Positions 1 through 11,700 of a DNA stretch of 64,000 nucleotides are shown here, piece by piece (within the stretch, counting starts at the first letter, position 1; each line of letters begins with the position of its first letter). The translations under genes and the position numbers were made by a program. A model generated the notes under the pieces. That model was given only the letters and a program-made list of their open reading frames with translations, did no database searches and was not told the origin of the DNA. Origin of the DNA: Combretum micranthum. Lineage: Eukaryota > Streptophyta > Magnoliopsida > Myrtales > Combretaceae. The DNA lies in the NCBI GenBank assembly GCA_024138025.1, contig JAMXBD010002798.1:1-64000 (forward strand), given 5' to 3'.

Positions 1-823
1 CAAAAGAAAGTGAAGAAGCTAAGGTTGCAAGTCATTACAAGTCTGGAGCTCGAGATACAATATCAAGTAAATCTAATGGATTTGACCAACTATTCAATAG
101 TATTAGCAGGGTTTGAATAGAGTTAAAGGTCTTGTGATACAAATGAGTCAAATATATCTAGGAAAGAGACCAGCTTCTCCTATTTTTACTCAGGATAGAG
201 GAAAGACGCCTTTCACACAACCTTTCAGATCAACAGTGCAAAGTGCTAAGAAGAAGTGTACCAGATATCTTGGACCACATGACCTTAAGGATTGTAAGTG
301 GATTGAGAATGCCTATTTCTCATGTGGTAAATTTGGACATGGCAATAGATTTCGCACAAAGAAAATCCTCGCATAGGTATTTCGCTTTAAGTGTGGACAA
401 AGAGGACATCAGACAGTTAATTGCAAGGAACCTAGAAACAAGTTATTCTAGGAGCTCAGTTTGGTAGACTTCAGATAGGATGACCTCAGGGTTAAGGACA
501 AAGAGCTCCAGCTAAGGTTTATGCCACCAGCATAATGATACATCTAGAGTGAATACTGTTGTAGGTAGGCTTTTATACTCATATATGGTGTTTAAGTAAT
601 ATTTGATATTGGTGCAAGATTTTCATGAATCTTTGTACTTGTATATTGTGAGTGTGATGAGTGTATGCTAGAATGTTGTTTATAAACATACTTTTGGGGA
701 AGTGAAGTTTCGTCTACCAGATGGAGATTAGTTTATATATAAGTTTGAAGTGCATAGTAGTAACTACCAAAGAAAGTGGGTAAGAATCTAATTACTAACA
801 TAAATTTGAGTAAGAGTGGAGAA
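1..823 (+). pseudogene. Ty3/gypsy gag-protease remnant
   Basis: This is a decayed retrotransposon capsid/nucleocapsid fragment. The 87-residue frame at 113-376 ends in a degenerate zinc knuckle (FSCGKFGHGNRF), and a second knuckle follows in another frame near 385-435 (KCGQRGHQTVNCK), with its first cysteine replaced by arginine. Two tandem CCHC knuckles at the end of gag are usual in plant Ty3/gypsy elements. Downstream of 540 only scraps resembling the start of a protease remain, with stops and no intact catalytic triplet. Just before 824 is a purine-rich stretch (agagtggagaa) that could be a polypurine tract. The left end lies outside the window. The gag identity is fairly sure; the lineage is not. 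Confidence 0.55.
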
Positions 824-2570
824 TGTCACTCCCCAAAGGGTACTCTAAATGCGACAACCCGCCACACTCAATATTAAGACTTAAGTATGGCAACCTTAGT
901 CATCCCAAAAATCTCGATATCGGGTGTAAGGTGTACTTCACGATCATTGTAGACCAAACTTTGGATCATGCCATTTAAGCAGTTATGCACAATAACAATC
1001 AAAGAAATAAATCATAACAATACAACTAAGGTTCATAAAACTTATAAGGAGTCTTTACATCATTAAGGGGCATTCCCCTATCAAAGATAACTATGTCTAA
1101 GAGTCTATCTTGAAATAATATACACTTTCGAAACTTTCCTTGGAATTCTGCATCTACTTCTATCCAAGAGATCTTGGCTCAGAAGCATTATCTGGGTAAA
1201 ATAACCTCTTGGTTCCAACCAAAGGTACAGGAACTGCAAAAGATATCTAAGAGGGTATAAGTTGGATGCTTAGTGAGATTTATTTCGATAAATAAACATT
1301 TGACATTCAATAATCAAAACAAGTTTATTTAAGCAACCATATGAGATACACAAGCACGTGGGCAAACAATACATATGATTTTCCATGAATCATACGTTGA
1401 ATGGATTTACCCCTCCATTTAGGGTTAGGTGTTCTAGACCCCTCCATTCGGGGTTTGGTGTTCTAGACCTTGTAAGCCGCTATCTTAAACATAATTCCAT
1501 GATAGTTTTTATTTTAACAACTTCCTTCTTTTCAAAAATTTAATCCCACTTGTTTGAAGTTTATTTTCAAGCTACTACATAGCTACCAGAAATGTTTCTA
1601 TCAGATGTTTTTCACCGCCATTTAGTTTCAGATAACCTTTCGCCGCTTTATAGAATTTACAGACTCTATGAATCTCCTTACTAAACCTTTTTCCCACCAA
1701 AGGTATAGTAATAAATGCAACGAATTCACCCAATGATATGTGTTAATTCAATTGGATTAAGTACTCATAGCATAATTAAATACTTTACGAGTGTTCATAG
1801 AATTTGTAGACAAACACTCTTAACTAGATCAAACATTCATTATGAACAATTCTCGCATTGATATACTTAATCGTAATTTCAACCAAGTAAAGCATATGTA
1901 TCGATATATAATCAAAAAATCCTTTGAGTATATATAGACTCATATTCTATGCAAAAATTCTAATGATGTTGTCTCAACGATTATTTTTTATAAAACAATT
2001 TATCTTAAGGTGTCGAAACTTGAAACTTAACAAATTTTTCTCTAAGTGTTGGTGAAACTCTATAATTTCTTAGATTATTATACAAAAGCATATTCTTACT
2101 TTGTTTTCCAATTTCTTTCTTAAAATAAGTTAATTTTTCTTAACTTTGATGTTCTACAAAATTTTACTTCTAGTGATAAGAAATGAAATTTCTAAAAATT
2201 GTCATTAAGTTGTCGATAATCTATAATATTTTGAGTTATATATTTTCCAAAAAAATTAGCTTTGATAAACAAGTCTTTTCCTTCTTATATTTTCATTTCT
2301 TAATTTCAAAAAAATACATTTTATTTCTAAAACTTGGTCTTTTAAGTCTTTTACAAATTTTACTTGGAAGAAAATCATGTTTCACTATTTTCTTAAGTTT
2401 TTAATAATATCTATTATTCTTTTGTAACTTATTATGTTTATATTCTTTTTATTTCTTTGAAAACGGGTGTATCATTTAAAAACTTGGCAATCTTTATTTT
2501 TCTAGGTGAGTTCATAATTCAGTGAGTTGATTTTATCTTAACTTCAAAAACTAGTTTACTTCTTAGTTTT
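824..2570 (-). mobile_element. Partial LTR, family A
   Basis: This segment is a diverged reverse complement of the solo LTR at 46395-49931. It starts TGTCACTCCCC, matching the reversed end of that LTR, and further blocks match in order: the aagtttatt/tcaatcatatg-like stretch near 1310-1350, the 'atggatttacccctcc' block near 1398, and the block ending in gttgtctcaac near 1975. It breaks off at 2570, where a family-B LTR begins, so the rest of this LTR is missing. Strand is given relative to the TATA box of the better copy. A purine-rich run directly before 824 would suggest the opposite orientation. Confidence 0.6.
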
Positions 2571-5500
2571 TGTCACGACTTCAAATGGGGGCATAACAGG
2601 ATTTATCTAAAGCCATCATATCATGTGTGCACCCGTAACATGACAGTCGTCTTGTATGTTAGTGTACAAGACTCTATTTATTTATAAAAGTTTATCATAT
2701 AATATATTACAGTATTTCAACTATGGAATCCGATTTTCCAATTTCCACCAAGATCGCAGAGAATCGGTATCCCCCACCAAGTAGTGAAATTAGGTTTCAA
2801 ACTACAACTTACAAATTTCAACAATATAAAATTTACATTCTAAGTTTACAATATCCTATATCTCTATCTTCAGTAGAGTTCGTTGGAGAAGCTCTCTTCA
2901 CACATTCCTAACCCAATCCCAGCTAGTAATAATCCTGCACAAAAACTGTTGGGGGGTAAGCAAACCACGGGCTCAGTGAGATAACTTGACCAAACCACAC
3001 ATCAACCGATAGAAACCAAGTATAATTATCAATCATATGTAATGCAACAATCAATCATATGCACATTACAAGCTTGGATGATCTAGAATCCAAAGCAGGA
3101 TGAAGATTTACGCCCTCTTCATCGGGGTTGAAGGAACCGATCTAAGGCCCACCTACTCAGGAGAAACAGAGAACCATAGGAATAACAACACTCAGTTTCT
3201 TCACTCAATTTCCTTTTGGAACAAAGAGACTCCATTAAGTGTTAGTCATTTCACAACGATACCATGGGCGGCGTCCTTCATTTTCCAGTTAGTTCCCATG
3301 GAACCGACGGAACAAAGGTAAGCTTGCGTAGAACTAATAGCCTCTTGCCTAGAAAAATCAAGCATTGCCAGAGAACCGAAGTACTAACACGTAGTAGGCT
3401 GCCACATCTCCAAATGCAGTTTATGCAAATCGTGTAATGCATGTCTGTTTCATTTATAGTACCGACAGTTGTTAATCAAGTTTAAGACGATCATACAATT
3501 TACAGACAATCATCAACATATTTCATACAATATTCATCATACAATAGGATTATCACTTATATTATGATAATTTTCCATTCAATCATACACCACGCATCAT
3601 GCAGTATCCCAATCCCGCATGCATATCAATTGAATATATATTATTACAAGTGCAACTACATTACAAGCACAAACAATGTGATAAAGTCAAGTAACTCACC
3701 TGGGTCCTCGCTAAGTTGTTGTATAAGCTATCGATAATCCTGAAATTGATCTATTTTCCTATGAAAGGAAAATAACAGGGATTCATTATCAGACTGTTTC
3801 TGTAAGAGAAGTTTTCCTATAATTAAAAGCGCTGATTCCAATCGCCGGATATTAGACTAAATCTGTTACTTTAATTATTGCATCGTTAAATAACTTAATT
3901 AAATCCTTATAAATGCCTAACTATTCCGTATTGATATTTGATACAGTTTTTATTAATTGCTATCTATATTTTTATTCAAGGGGTTTGTCTTTTCTTAAGT
4001 TCTACTGCTTTTAGTAGAAGATTTTTATTTAGTAATTCTTTGCTTGTCAAACTTATCTGTCTCTCAAGTTGGTATTTTTATTTATTTAAGGCTATGTTCT
4101 AGTATTTATATCTTTCAAAATTTTTAGAATCGTATTTAGATATATCAAATTTCAATTATACTTCAGTTTCATTCTTATTGCAAAACAGGCTAAGTTTAAT
4201 ACTATAATATTATCAGTAATGTTAGTATTGAGAAATCAATATCAGTATTAATATTAAATATAAGTATAATAATAACAACAATTTTTAGATAGCTAGTAAA
4301 TAATACCATTAGTGAAAAAATAGAATTGATGATAGTATAAATATAGTGACTTTAACGTAAAATAACAATATTGATAACTCTAATGAAAATATTAATAATA
4401 CGGAATACTATAAACAATAGTAATAATAATAGTAATAATCATCACTATATTAATAGAAATGACAGTAACATTGATATAGGTTTAAAAGTGAAAACTGAGT
4501 GAATTTCTATTTGCGATTTCTTATTCATTTTAAATCCGATTTCGTTGTATAAATAGTCGATTTGGTAGTACTTGAAGAGTACTTTGTAGTAATGGAATTA
4601 TTTTCCAGAAAAGAGATTTGTAAAATTTTTAAATTTACGAAACGCATGCATAGATTTCAAGTGAATCCTAACAATTGTGGTCAAAACTTGTTTTGATCGT
4701 ATCTAACTCATTTCTAATCCGTTTTTGACGAATAAATAGTCGTTTTCATAGTATTTTCCGAGTACAATCCATTAGTGGTGTTGTTTTTATCAAACAAAGT
4801 CATTAAGGGAATGAAAAAGGCAAGAACAGTCCGTTCTGTTCACACAGGTCTGGCAGCAGTGATCCCATTTTTGTTTTTGTAATATCTAATTCGTTTCTTA
4901 TCTGTTTTTAACAAATAAATAGTCGATTTCATAGGATTTTTCGTGTTCTTTCCATTGGTGGGGTCGCTTTTGGCTTATAACAAACACATCAATACAGTTT
5001 ATTCAATCTTCCTAAGGATACGCATGAGTAATCTAAAGTTCAACTTAGTTTGTTGTAGTTTAAGTGTGGTTTTGGTTTTTCCTTTATTGGATTTGAATTT
5101 TATACTTAAAAATCTTCAAGTTGTTGTATTTATATATTAAATAGTCTAAATATCATCAATATACTATTAGCTTAATTTTGATAATTTCTAAGACAAATTT
5201 CTAAAGAGCAAACATAATGAATATTTGAAATTGATATGATTCCTACCTTTGTTAGACAATAGATGGGTCTAGTTCCTCCTTCTCGGTGAAAGTAGTGATC
5301 TAAAGAGTATAGTATAAGATGAGTAACTAACAAAAATTAATCTAACTAAACTAGTATATGTATGTACATATTCTTACCTTTTATATTGACACTTGAATAT
5401 ATGATGTACCAAAGGCTATTCAACTTGGTTTTTGGCGTTGTTTGGAAGAGGGAATTGATGTTTTTGGATGTGATTAATGCTTGGATAGGATATAGGAAGT

Positions 5501-5655
5501 AATACAAAGGTTGTGTTTTGTTTTAGAATTCCTTAAAGGTTGTCTAAGTGCGGAAAAATGGTGAATGAAATGGCTGATTTGTATCTCTTCTTGTAGCTAG
5601 GATTTTAACTTGTTTTTGGAGAGATTTTGAGCAAATTTTGTGTCAAACTTAAAGC

Positions 5656-5663
5656 TTTATATA
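5656..5663 (-). promoter_or_regulatory. Candidate TATA box of LTR family B
   Basis: Read on the minus strand this is TATATAAA. A comparable TATATATA motif sits at the equivalent place in the copy at 30094-36260 (near 33910). In the LARD copies the site reads TATATGTATATG. If it works, the U3 part would be about 2.3 kb or more and R-U5 about 3.1 kb. This rests on motif and position only. Confidence 0.3.
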
Positions 5664-6179
5664 TGTACTAAAGTTAGGCTAAAGTTAGGAGACTTAAAGA
5701 GAGTGTTTTGAGCTTGAAAAACATAAGTTTCTGTTGATGTTTCTCGACTGGAAATTTGATGTGAATTTGAGGACGATTTTGTTGAATTTATATGAAATTT
5801 GTAGCTAATTTCTAGGGGTATTAATTGTGTTTATTTGGTAGTTAATTAAGGTTGTTTATGTGTGTAAAATAGGGCTCAAGTTACAAAAAAATTGGATCAA
5901 AAATCGGATCAAATCTAAGGTTGAAAGTTGAAATTCCTGCAGAAGTTGTCTTAGTTGAATTCCTCTTTTTGTAGCTACTGTTTTGGTGAATTTCAAAGCC
6001 ATTTGGTGTTGGTTTGGTTGTTTATTTGAGTTAAACTTCTTAATATTTAATGTTGATCTTATATGGATTGTTCTAATCAGATTTTATGTCATTTTCAGTT
6101 GGACTTTTAGAGCTTTAAAGGATCAAATTGGAATATAAGTTGTAGCCGAAATTTTCTAATTTGTACCGTGGTCTTCTTG

Positions 6180-6840
6180 TTTCCAACCGAGACTCCTCTG
6201 TTCTAGCATGGAATTTGTCGATTTGCTGGTCAAGGAAAAAAAAATAATGTGTGGACCACAGCCGATATTTCCACTGCATCGTGATGTAGCGCTGTTCCCA
6301 CATGAAATTCGTGGACATGAATTCCTTTGTTCAGTGGTTTGTTCAGCGTGGAAATTCCTCTATTCATGTGTGGCTCTGTTCTGTGAAGGATGTGTGGTGG
6401 TGTGTGCGTGATGTGCTGCTGGGTGCATGGAGAAGGAGCCTGTTGCACGTAGAGAAGACGCTGATTCTGCCTGTGCTGCTTGTAATTTATATCTTCAACT
6501 CGTGGGCCCTGCTCGGCTTCTGCTACTTCCAGTGTTTTCCAATGGCTTTAGTTCAACGTGGAAATTTCTTGTGCGTGGATATGTCAGCAGCTTGTGCGTG
6601 GAGAGAAGGACTCCTACTGTTGTGGAATTCTGACCGTGGCTGTTGCTGTGCGAGGGGAATGAGCTGCAGCGATCACTTGCTGCTTGCTCGTGCTTGAGTT
6701 GAAGGTTGCTGCGCATGGAGAAGGACTCGTCTCGCTCAGCGCACGCGCGTGAAGCTTTGCAACAAGGAGAGGTTGTGTTGACCGACTCCTTCCATTCCGT
6801 GAAGCATTTTCCTTCTTGAAGACTGACTTCAAATTCTGCT
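6180..6840. repeat. GC-richer island with GCGTGGA-type repeats inside LTR B
   Basis: Within an otherwise AT-rich LTR this stretch is GC-richer and repeats short words such as tgcgtgga, gcatggag, ctgctg and cgtggaaattcc. It leaves long stop-free frames on both strands, which look like a by-product of composition. Counterparts are at about 12500-12930, 24480-24960 and 34400-35000. They differ strongly in length and order while flanking LTR sequence stays alignable. No protein family was recognised in any frame. Confidence 0.5.
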
Positions 6841-6847
6841 CCATTGG

Positions 6848-6888
6848 TTTTGTTTTTTTTTATTATTATTATTATTATCATCATCATA
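6848..6888. repeat. T-run and ATT/ATC microsatellite
   Basis: A run of T is followed by repeated ATT and then ATC triplets, next to the GC-richer island of this LTR copy. The other family-B copies have TTTA-type repeats at the same place (near 13025 and 25010). Confidence 0.8.
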
Positions 6889-7941
6889 TAATTAATAGTT
6901 AATTGAAATGATTGAACCAATATTAATTTATAAACGTATGTTTATATTCATTACATACAAGTTTTATCGAAAATAGAATTTTCTTAAGTTATTACAAAAC
7001 TCTAAATTGTTTATACGTACAAATTTTTAGTTTCGATTTTACACAATTAATTATTTTTAGTATTTTAACTTACGTGATTAAATTTTTCAAATTCAATAAA
7101 TTAAATTATGAACCAAGTCTTAATGAATTCAAAATTTCCTAACAAGTAGGACAGCGGGTTTGAACTTTTCATTTTAGATCTAGATTAATAATTATTGCTT
7201 GGTATTAGTATCTATTATGTATTTATAATCTTAGTATTTCCTCTTTAAATTATTGTTTTATACCGATAACCTCTATTAATAAACTGTATCTTATTAGTTT
7301 TGAAATTTATAGCTACTTCTAATTATATCGTGAATTATCAGTTCAAAATATGAAATCTCGTTTTTGGTATCTATTAAGGCCAAGGGAATTTTTATTCAGG
7401 TTTTTCAAACTATGAATGAGTTTATTACAACTCATAGATCTATTCTAAGATTTTTGTTGAATCATATATTTTGGTATTAGTTTCACATTTGCTAAGTTGT
7501 TTATTTCCTAATTCTAAAATTGTTGAATGTTATATTGGCAACTCAGGATTTTAATTTCTAAAATCTCTAAATCTTTTTATTAGAATATTAGTGTAATTTA
7601 AATATTTATTTAAGATCTAGATTCTTAAATATCAATCTATTTGTGATCTTATCGTATCTTTTGTAATTCTAGTAATTTATCTTTAGTCTATATTTTTATA
7701 ACTTGTAGGTTCCAAAAATTAATCATCTGTTATTGTGATTTGTAATTAAGATTAGCTATAATTTCTTGTTGAACTATTGATCATTTTACCAAACGTTATG
7801 TTTTACCGTATAGGAATTATTTATACTAGTTTGTTAATAACAATATATTTTTGCTTAGTGCTACTTAATATTAATAGATTCATAATAACTTGAACACTAT
7901 TATTTCATTATTTACCAAGTATAGGGTTCATTTTCTAAGTA

Positions 7942-8268
7942 ATGGCAGGGTGAAAGGAAGACTAGAAGGCTAGACATGCCAAAGGAAAGGTGGTCTTTGT
8001 GAGTTTGCTTTTGCTCTGGGATGAAGACTGGAAGAGGCTGAAGGAGTGCTCTTGAATTTTTAGTGCTCACCTAGGTTAGATTTCTTAGTCGTGGGAGAGA
8101 AGAGCAGCAGGAGAGAAGGAACAAAGGTGAAAGACTGGGAGGGAAAGTTATTGTGCTAGGGTTAGTTTTTGTGTCCAAAGTTTGAAATGGCAGGATGTGA
8201 AGAGAGTTATTATTTTAATTTCTTTTTAAATAAGGAGGAGGTAAATTATTCAAAAAAAAAAAAAAAAT
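7942..8268. other. Orphan segment ending in A16
   Basis: This stretch follows the broken edge of the family-B LTR and is unlike any other part of the window. It is purine-rich (repeated ggagagaag and gatgaagactgg words) and ends in sixteen consecutive A at 8252-8267. A 3' poly-A could mean a retroposed transcript or LINE 3' end, but I recognise no coding sequence and no clear target duplication. Confidence 0.3.
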
Positions 8269-8451
8269 AGCAACATCTAATAGGTGAAAGAGTTACCAAT
8301 CAAAAGGAGATTAAACATAAGATGAAATAATTTCATAAACGTGACTAATAGTATACCTTAACTGAAGTTTAATGGATATGGCTAAATTATAAAAGATAGG
8401 TGACGTTTGCAATATTTGCAAACATCGCCCAATATTAAAATTCCTATAGTG
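8269..8451 (+). mobile_element. CACTA-like right terminus
   Basis: The segment ends CCTATAGTG, the reversed form of a CACTA-type terminus, and just inside it has a near-palindrome (gtttgcaatatttgcaaac) and 'aaacatcgccc' words. The same kind of subterminal words occur near the CACTA end at 38964. No matching left terminus was found, so this is a fragment or a chance match supported by the subterminal repeats. Confidence 0.4.
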
Positions 8452-8539
8452 TGATTTTGCTGACCGGTTAAGTATTACACTTGTGTTTAAAAATGCAAAT
8501 TATTAAAGTATAATAGGTGTAAATATTGCAATACTAAAT

Positions 8540-8557
8540 TGGCACCATTGCTAGGGA
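8540..8557 (+). other. Athila-type primer-binding site
   Basis: TGGCACCATTGCTAGGGA closely matches the primer-binding site of plant Athila/Tat Ty3/gypsy elements (tggcgccgttgccgggga type, complementary to the 3' end of tRNA-Asp). It lies 125 bases before the gag start codon at 8682. The LTR edge to its left is not clear, probably because the CACTA-like piece interrupts it. Confidence 0.65.
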
Positions 8558-8681
8558 GCTACGGTTGCTGATATTAGGATAGTAACTAAGCCCTTAGATT
8601 AAGCACATAAATTTAGAAAACTATAAAAATCTAAAAAATAAAAATATCAAAAATAGTTTACCTTGATCAATTTGTTCTTGT

Positions 8682-8783
8682 ATGTCAGGTGAACAAGTCC
8701 CAAATTTGCAATTTGATCTAGAAATTGACAAGACTTATCACTAGAGGTTAAAAGAAAGACGAGCAAAAATACAAGAGCAATGG
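8682..8783 (+). pseudogene. Athila-type gag, 5' fragment
   Basis: The frame from the ATG at 8682 reads MSGEQVPNLQFDLEIDKTYH, then a stop (tag, 8742-8744), then RLKERRAKIQEQW. The FDxEIxxT...RLxxRR pattern is the usual N-terminus of Athila-lineage gag. It stops at 8783 where the LARD begins, and gag resumes at 26229. With the primer-binding site upstream this marks the 5' end of an Athila-like element on the plus strand. The in-frame stop shows it is dead. Confidence 0.6.
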
Positions 8784-11700
8784 TGTCACGAATCTAAATG
8801 GGGGCCTAATAGGATTTATCTAAAGCTATCATATCACGTGTGCACCCGTAACATGAGAGCCGTCTTGTATATTAGAGTGTACAAGACTCTATTTATTTAT
8901 AAAAGTTTATCATACAAATGATATAATATCTTACAGTATTTCAACTATGGAAACCAATTTTCCAATTTCCACCAAGATCGCAAAGAATCGGTATCCCCAC
9001 CAAATAGTGAAATTAGGTTTCAAACTGCAACTTACAAATTTCAACAATATAAAATTTACATTCTAAGTTTACAATGTCCTATATCTCTATCTTCAATAGA
9101 GTTCATTGGAGAAGCTCTTGTCACACATTCCTAGCCCAATCCCAGCTAGCAATGATCCTATACAAAAATTGTTGGGGGGTGAGCGAACCACGGGCTTAGT
9201 GAGATAACCAGACTTATCACAATAAGCAAGTTATTATCAATCATATGTAATGCATCAATCAAACACATGAACAATTACAAGCTTGGACAAACCGGAATCC
9301 AACCAGGATGGAGATTTACGCCGTCATCGAGGTTGAAGGAACCGATACCTGAATCACCTACCTAGGAGAAACTAAGTACACAGGAATCCATAATCCTCAC
9401 AATTATTCTCTTTATGTTAATGATGTTTTAAACACTCAGTTCCTGTTTTGTACCTTAGAAACTCCACTAAGTGTTAGCCATTTCACAGCGATACCATGGG
9501 CTGCGTCCTTCGTTACTAGTTAATTCCCATGGAACCAACAGAACAAGGTAAACCTGCGTAGAACTAATAGCCCATTGCCTAGAAAAACCAAGTATTACCA
9601 AAGAACCGAAATTCTAACTTGTAGTAGGCGTTCGTAAAAACATAATGCAGTATGTGCAAATCATGCTATGCATGCACCATTTTACATATGAGTTCGATAA
9701 TTTTTAGTCAGGTTATAAGTGTTCAACTTTATTCAGACACTCAACATACTTCACATACAGTAATTTCACACGTCAATCATTATCACTTTTGAATAGTAGA
9801 ATTTGTCAAATAGGTAATTTCAAACAGCATACAAATCCCGTAATCCCATATACACGCGAGTTCATCATTATTATCTTTGAATTTTAGTGCAACTAAACTA
9901 CAATCACAAACAATGTAATAAGTCTAAGTTACTCACCTGTGGTCCTCGCTAAGCTGTTGTATAAGCTACCGGAAATCCGAGAATTGATCTATTTTCCTAC
10001 GAAAGGAAATAACAGAGATTTATTATTGGATTATTTCTATAAGAGAAGTCTTCCTATAATTAAAGGCGCTGATTCTAATCACCGAATATTAGATTAAGTC
10101 CGTTACTTTAATTATTGCATCGTTAAATAATTTAATTAAATCATTTAAGATACCTAACTATTCCGTATCGGTGTTTGATATAGTTTTTATTAATTGCTAA
10201 CTATATTTTATTCAAGGGATTTGTCTTTTCTTAAGTTCTACTGCTTTTAATAGGAGATTTTTATTTATTAATTCTTTGCCCGTCAACCTTATCTGTCTCT
10301 TGAATTAGTATTTTCATTTATTTAAGGGTATGTTCTATATCTATATCTTTCAAGAATAACAATCGTATTTAGATAAATCAAATTTAATTATACTTCAGTT
10401 TCATCTTATTGCAAAACAAATTAAGTTTAATACTACAATATTATTAGTAATATTAGTATTGAAAAATCAATATCAATATTAGTAATAAAAAATAAGTATA
10501 ATAATAATAATCATCTTCATGATATTAGTAAATAATAATATTAGTGACAAAAATAATATTAGTGACAAAAATAATAATAGTATCGATGATAATGTAAATA
10601 TCGTAGCGTTAATCGTGAAAATAACAGTATTAATAATCATTTATGTCTTGTGATGAAAAATATCAATAATATTGAATACTATACTCAGTAGTCATAATAA
10701 TAGCAATAATCATAATTATACTTATAGGAATAACAGTATCATTGATGTTGGTTTAAGAGTAGAACTGAGTGAATTCTGGTTTGCGATTTCTTAAAGTATT
10801 GATTCTTATAGAAAAGGAATTTTTATTGTTTAATTCTTTTAAGTTTCTTTTGATTGTATATTACTTTAGAGGATCTCATTTAAGCCTTTATTCATATCCT
10901 AAGCTCATTCATAATTTTATAGAGGTATTAATATGTGTAATTTCTATGAATTTATTCATAATACTTTTATTGTAACGTAGAACTCCTAATCATGCTTTTA
11001 AAGCTTGTTTTATCAAGTTTATGTTCATATAAGGTCCTAGGAGTATTAGACATGAATTTAAACTAGTTTAGATAAAATTTGAGTCTTGTTTTGTACATTT
11101 TATTCCTAGATCCGAATTTACTATTACCATAATTATAATACTTCTAAGTTGTTGTTTTTCTCTTCCAACAATATCTAAACATTTCTAACACATCAATCAT
11201 CTATTCACTTGAATTTATCCAAGGATTAACAATTTCTTCCAACCACAAAACTTTCTTCCAATGCTCAATAATCCATCCTAAAGTCTATACATAAATTTAA
11301 CTAGGATAGGTTGTAGTTTAGAGCTTACCTTGGATTGGAGTGGAAGAAGGATGTTCAACTTCCTCTTAAAGCAAGAATTAAACCTTGTCAAGCTAATTTC
11401 CTCCTCTTGAACTTTAGGATGATTTAAGACTTTTGATTTGGTTTTGATTGTTGTTGATGAGCTTAGTGTGTAGGTAGGGTTTGGAAGTAAGATAGAGGTT
11501 TATGGTTGCTCACACAACGGTTCTAAACTTCTATGTTGAAGGTTGCAATGGCAAAAAGGAAAGGAAAAAGAGCTGGACGCACTTGTGTTTGCAGCTGTGT
11601 TTTAGGAGTGTTTTTGGTGGGATTTATGAGCTCAAATTGTAACTAACTTAAGCTCATATACATATACTAGGACTAGGCTAAGTTTTAGGGGCTAAGGAAA

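Larger units (their letters stand above)
2571..7941 (-). mobile_element. Truncated giant LTR, family B (copy 1)
   Basis: It begins TGTCACGACTTCAAATGGGG, the same edge seen at 8784, 20809 and 30094, and is collinear with those copies for 5.4 kb: the tRNA-side block, the AAT-rich stretch near 4200-4460, the GC-richer island near 6200-6840, and the final 'tttcattattta' block. It stops at 7941 just after 'ttttctaagt', where the other copies go on for about 300 bp to a GGGGGATTACA end. No right edge or matching target duplication is left. The five bases before it (gtttt) would be the left target site. Orientation is taken from the complete element at 8784-26228. Confidence 0.75.

Noticed and set aside
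6208..6920. Several overlapping open frames of 67-141 codons on both strands (also near 12508-12909, 24438-24979 and 34302-34853)
   Set aside because: They overlap on both strands within the GC-richer island of LTR B, differ between copies, and contain no recognisable domain. They are explained by low stop-codon density in GC-richer sequence.
10769..10975. Small hydrophobic frame, repeated at 22777-22983
   Set aside because: It is the same position in the two LTRs of one element, so sequence identity is expected from the LTR and is no evidence of protein selection.
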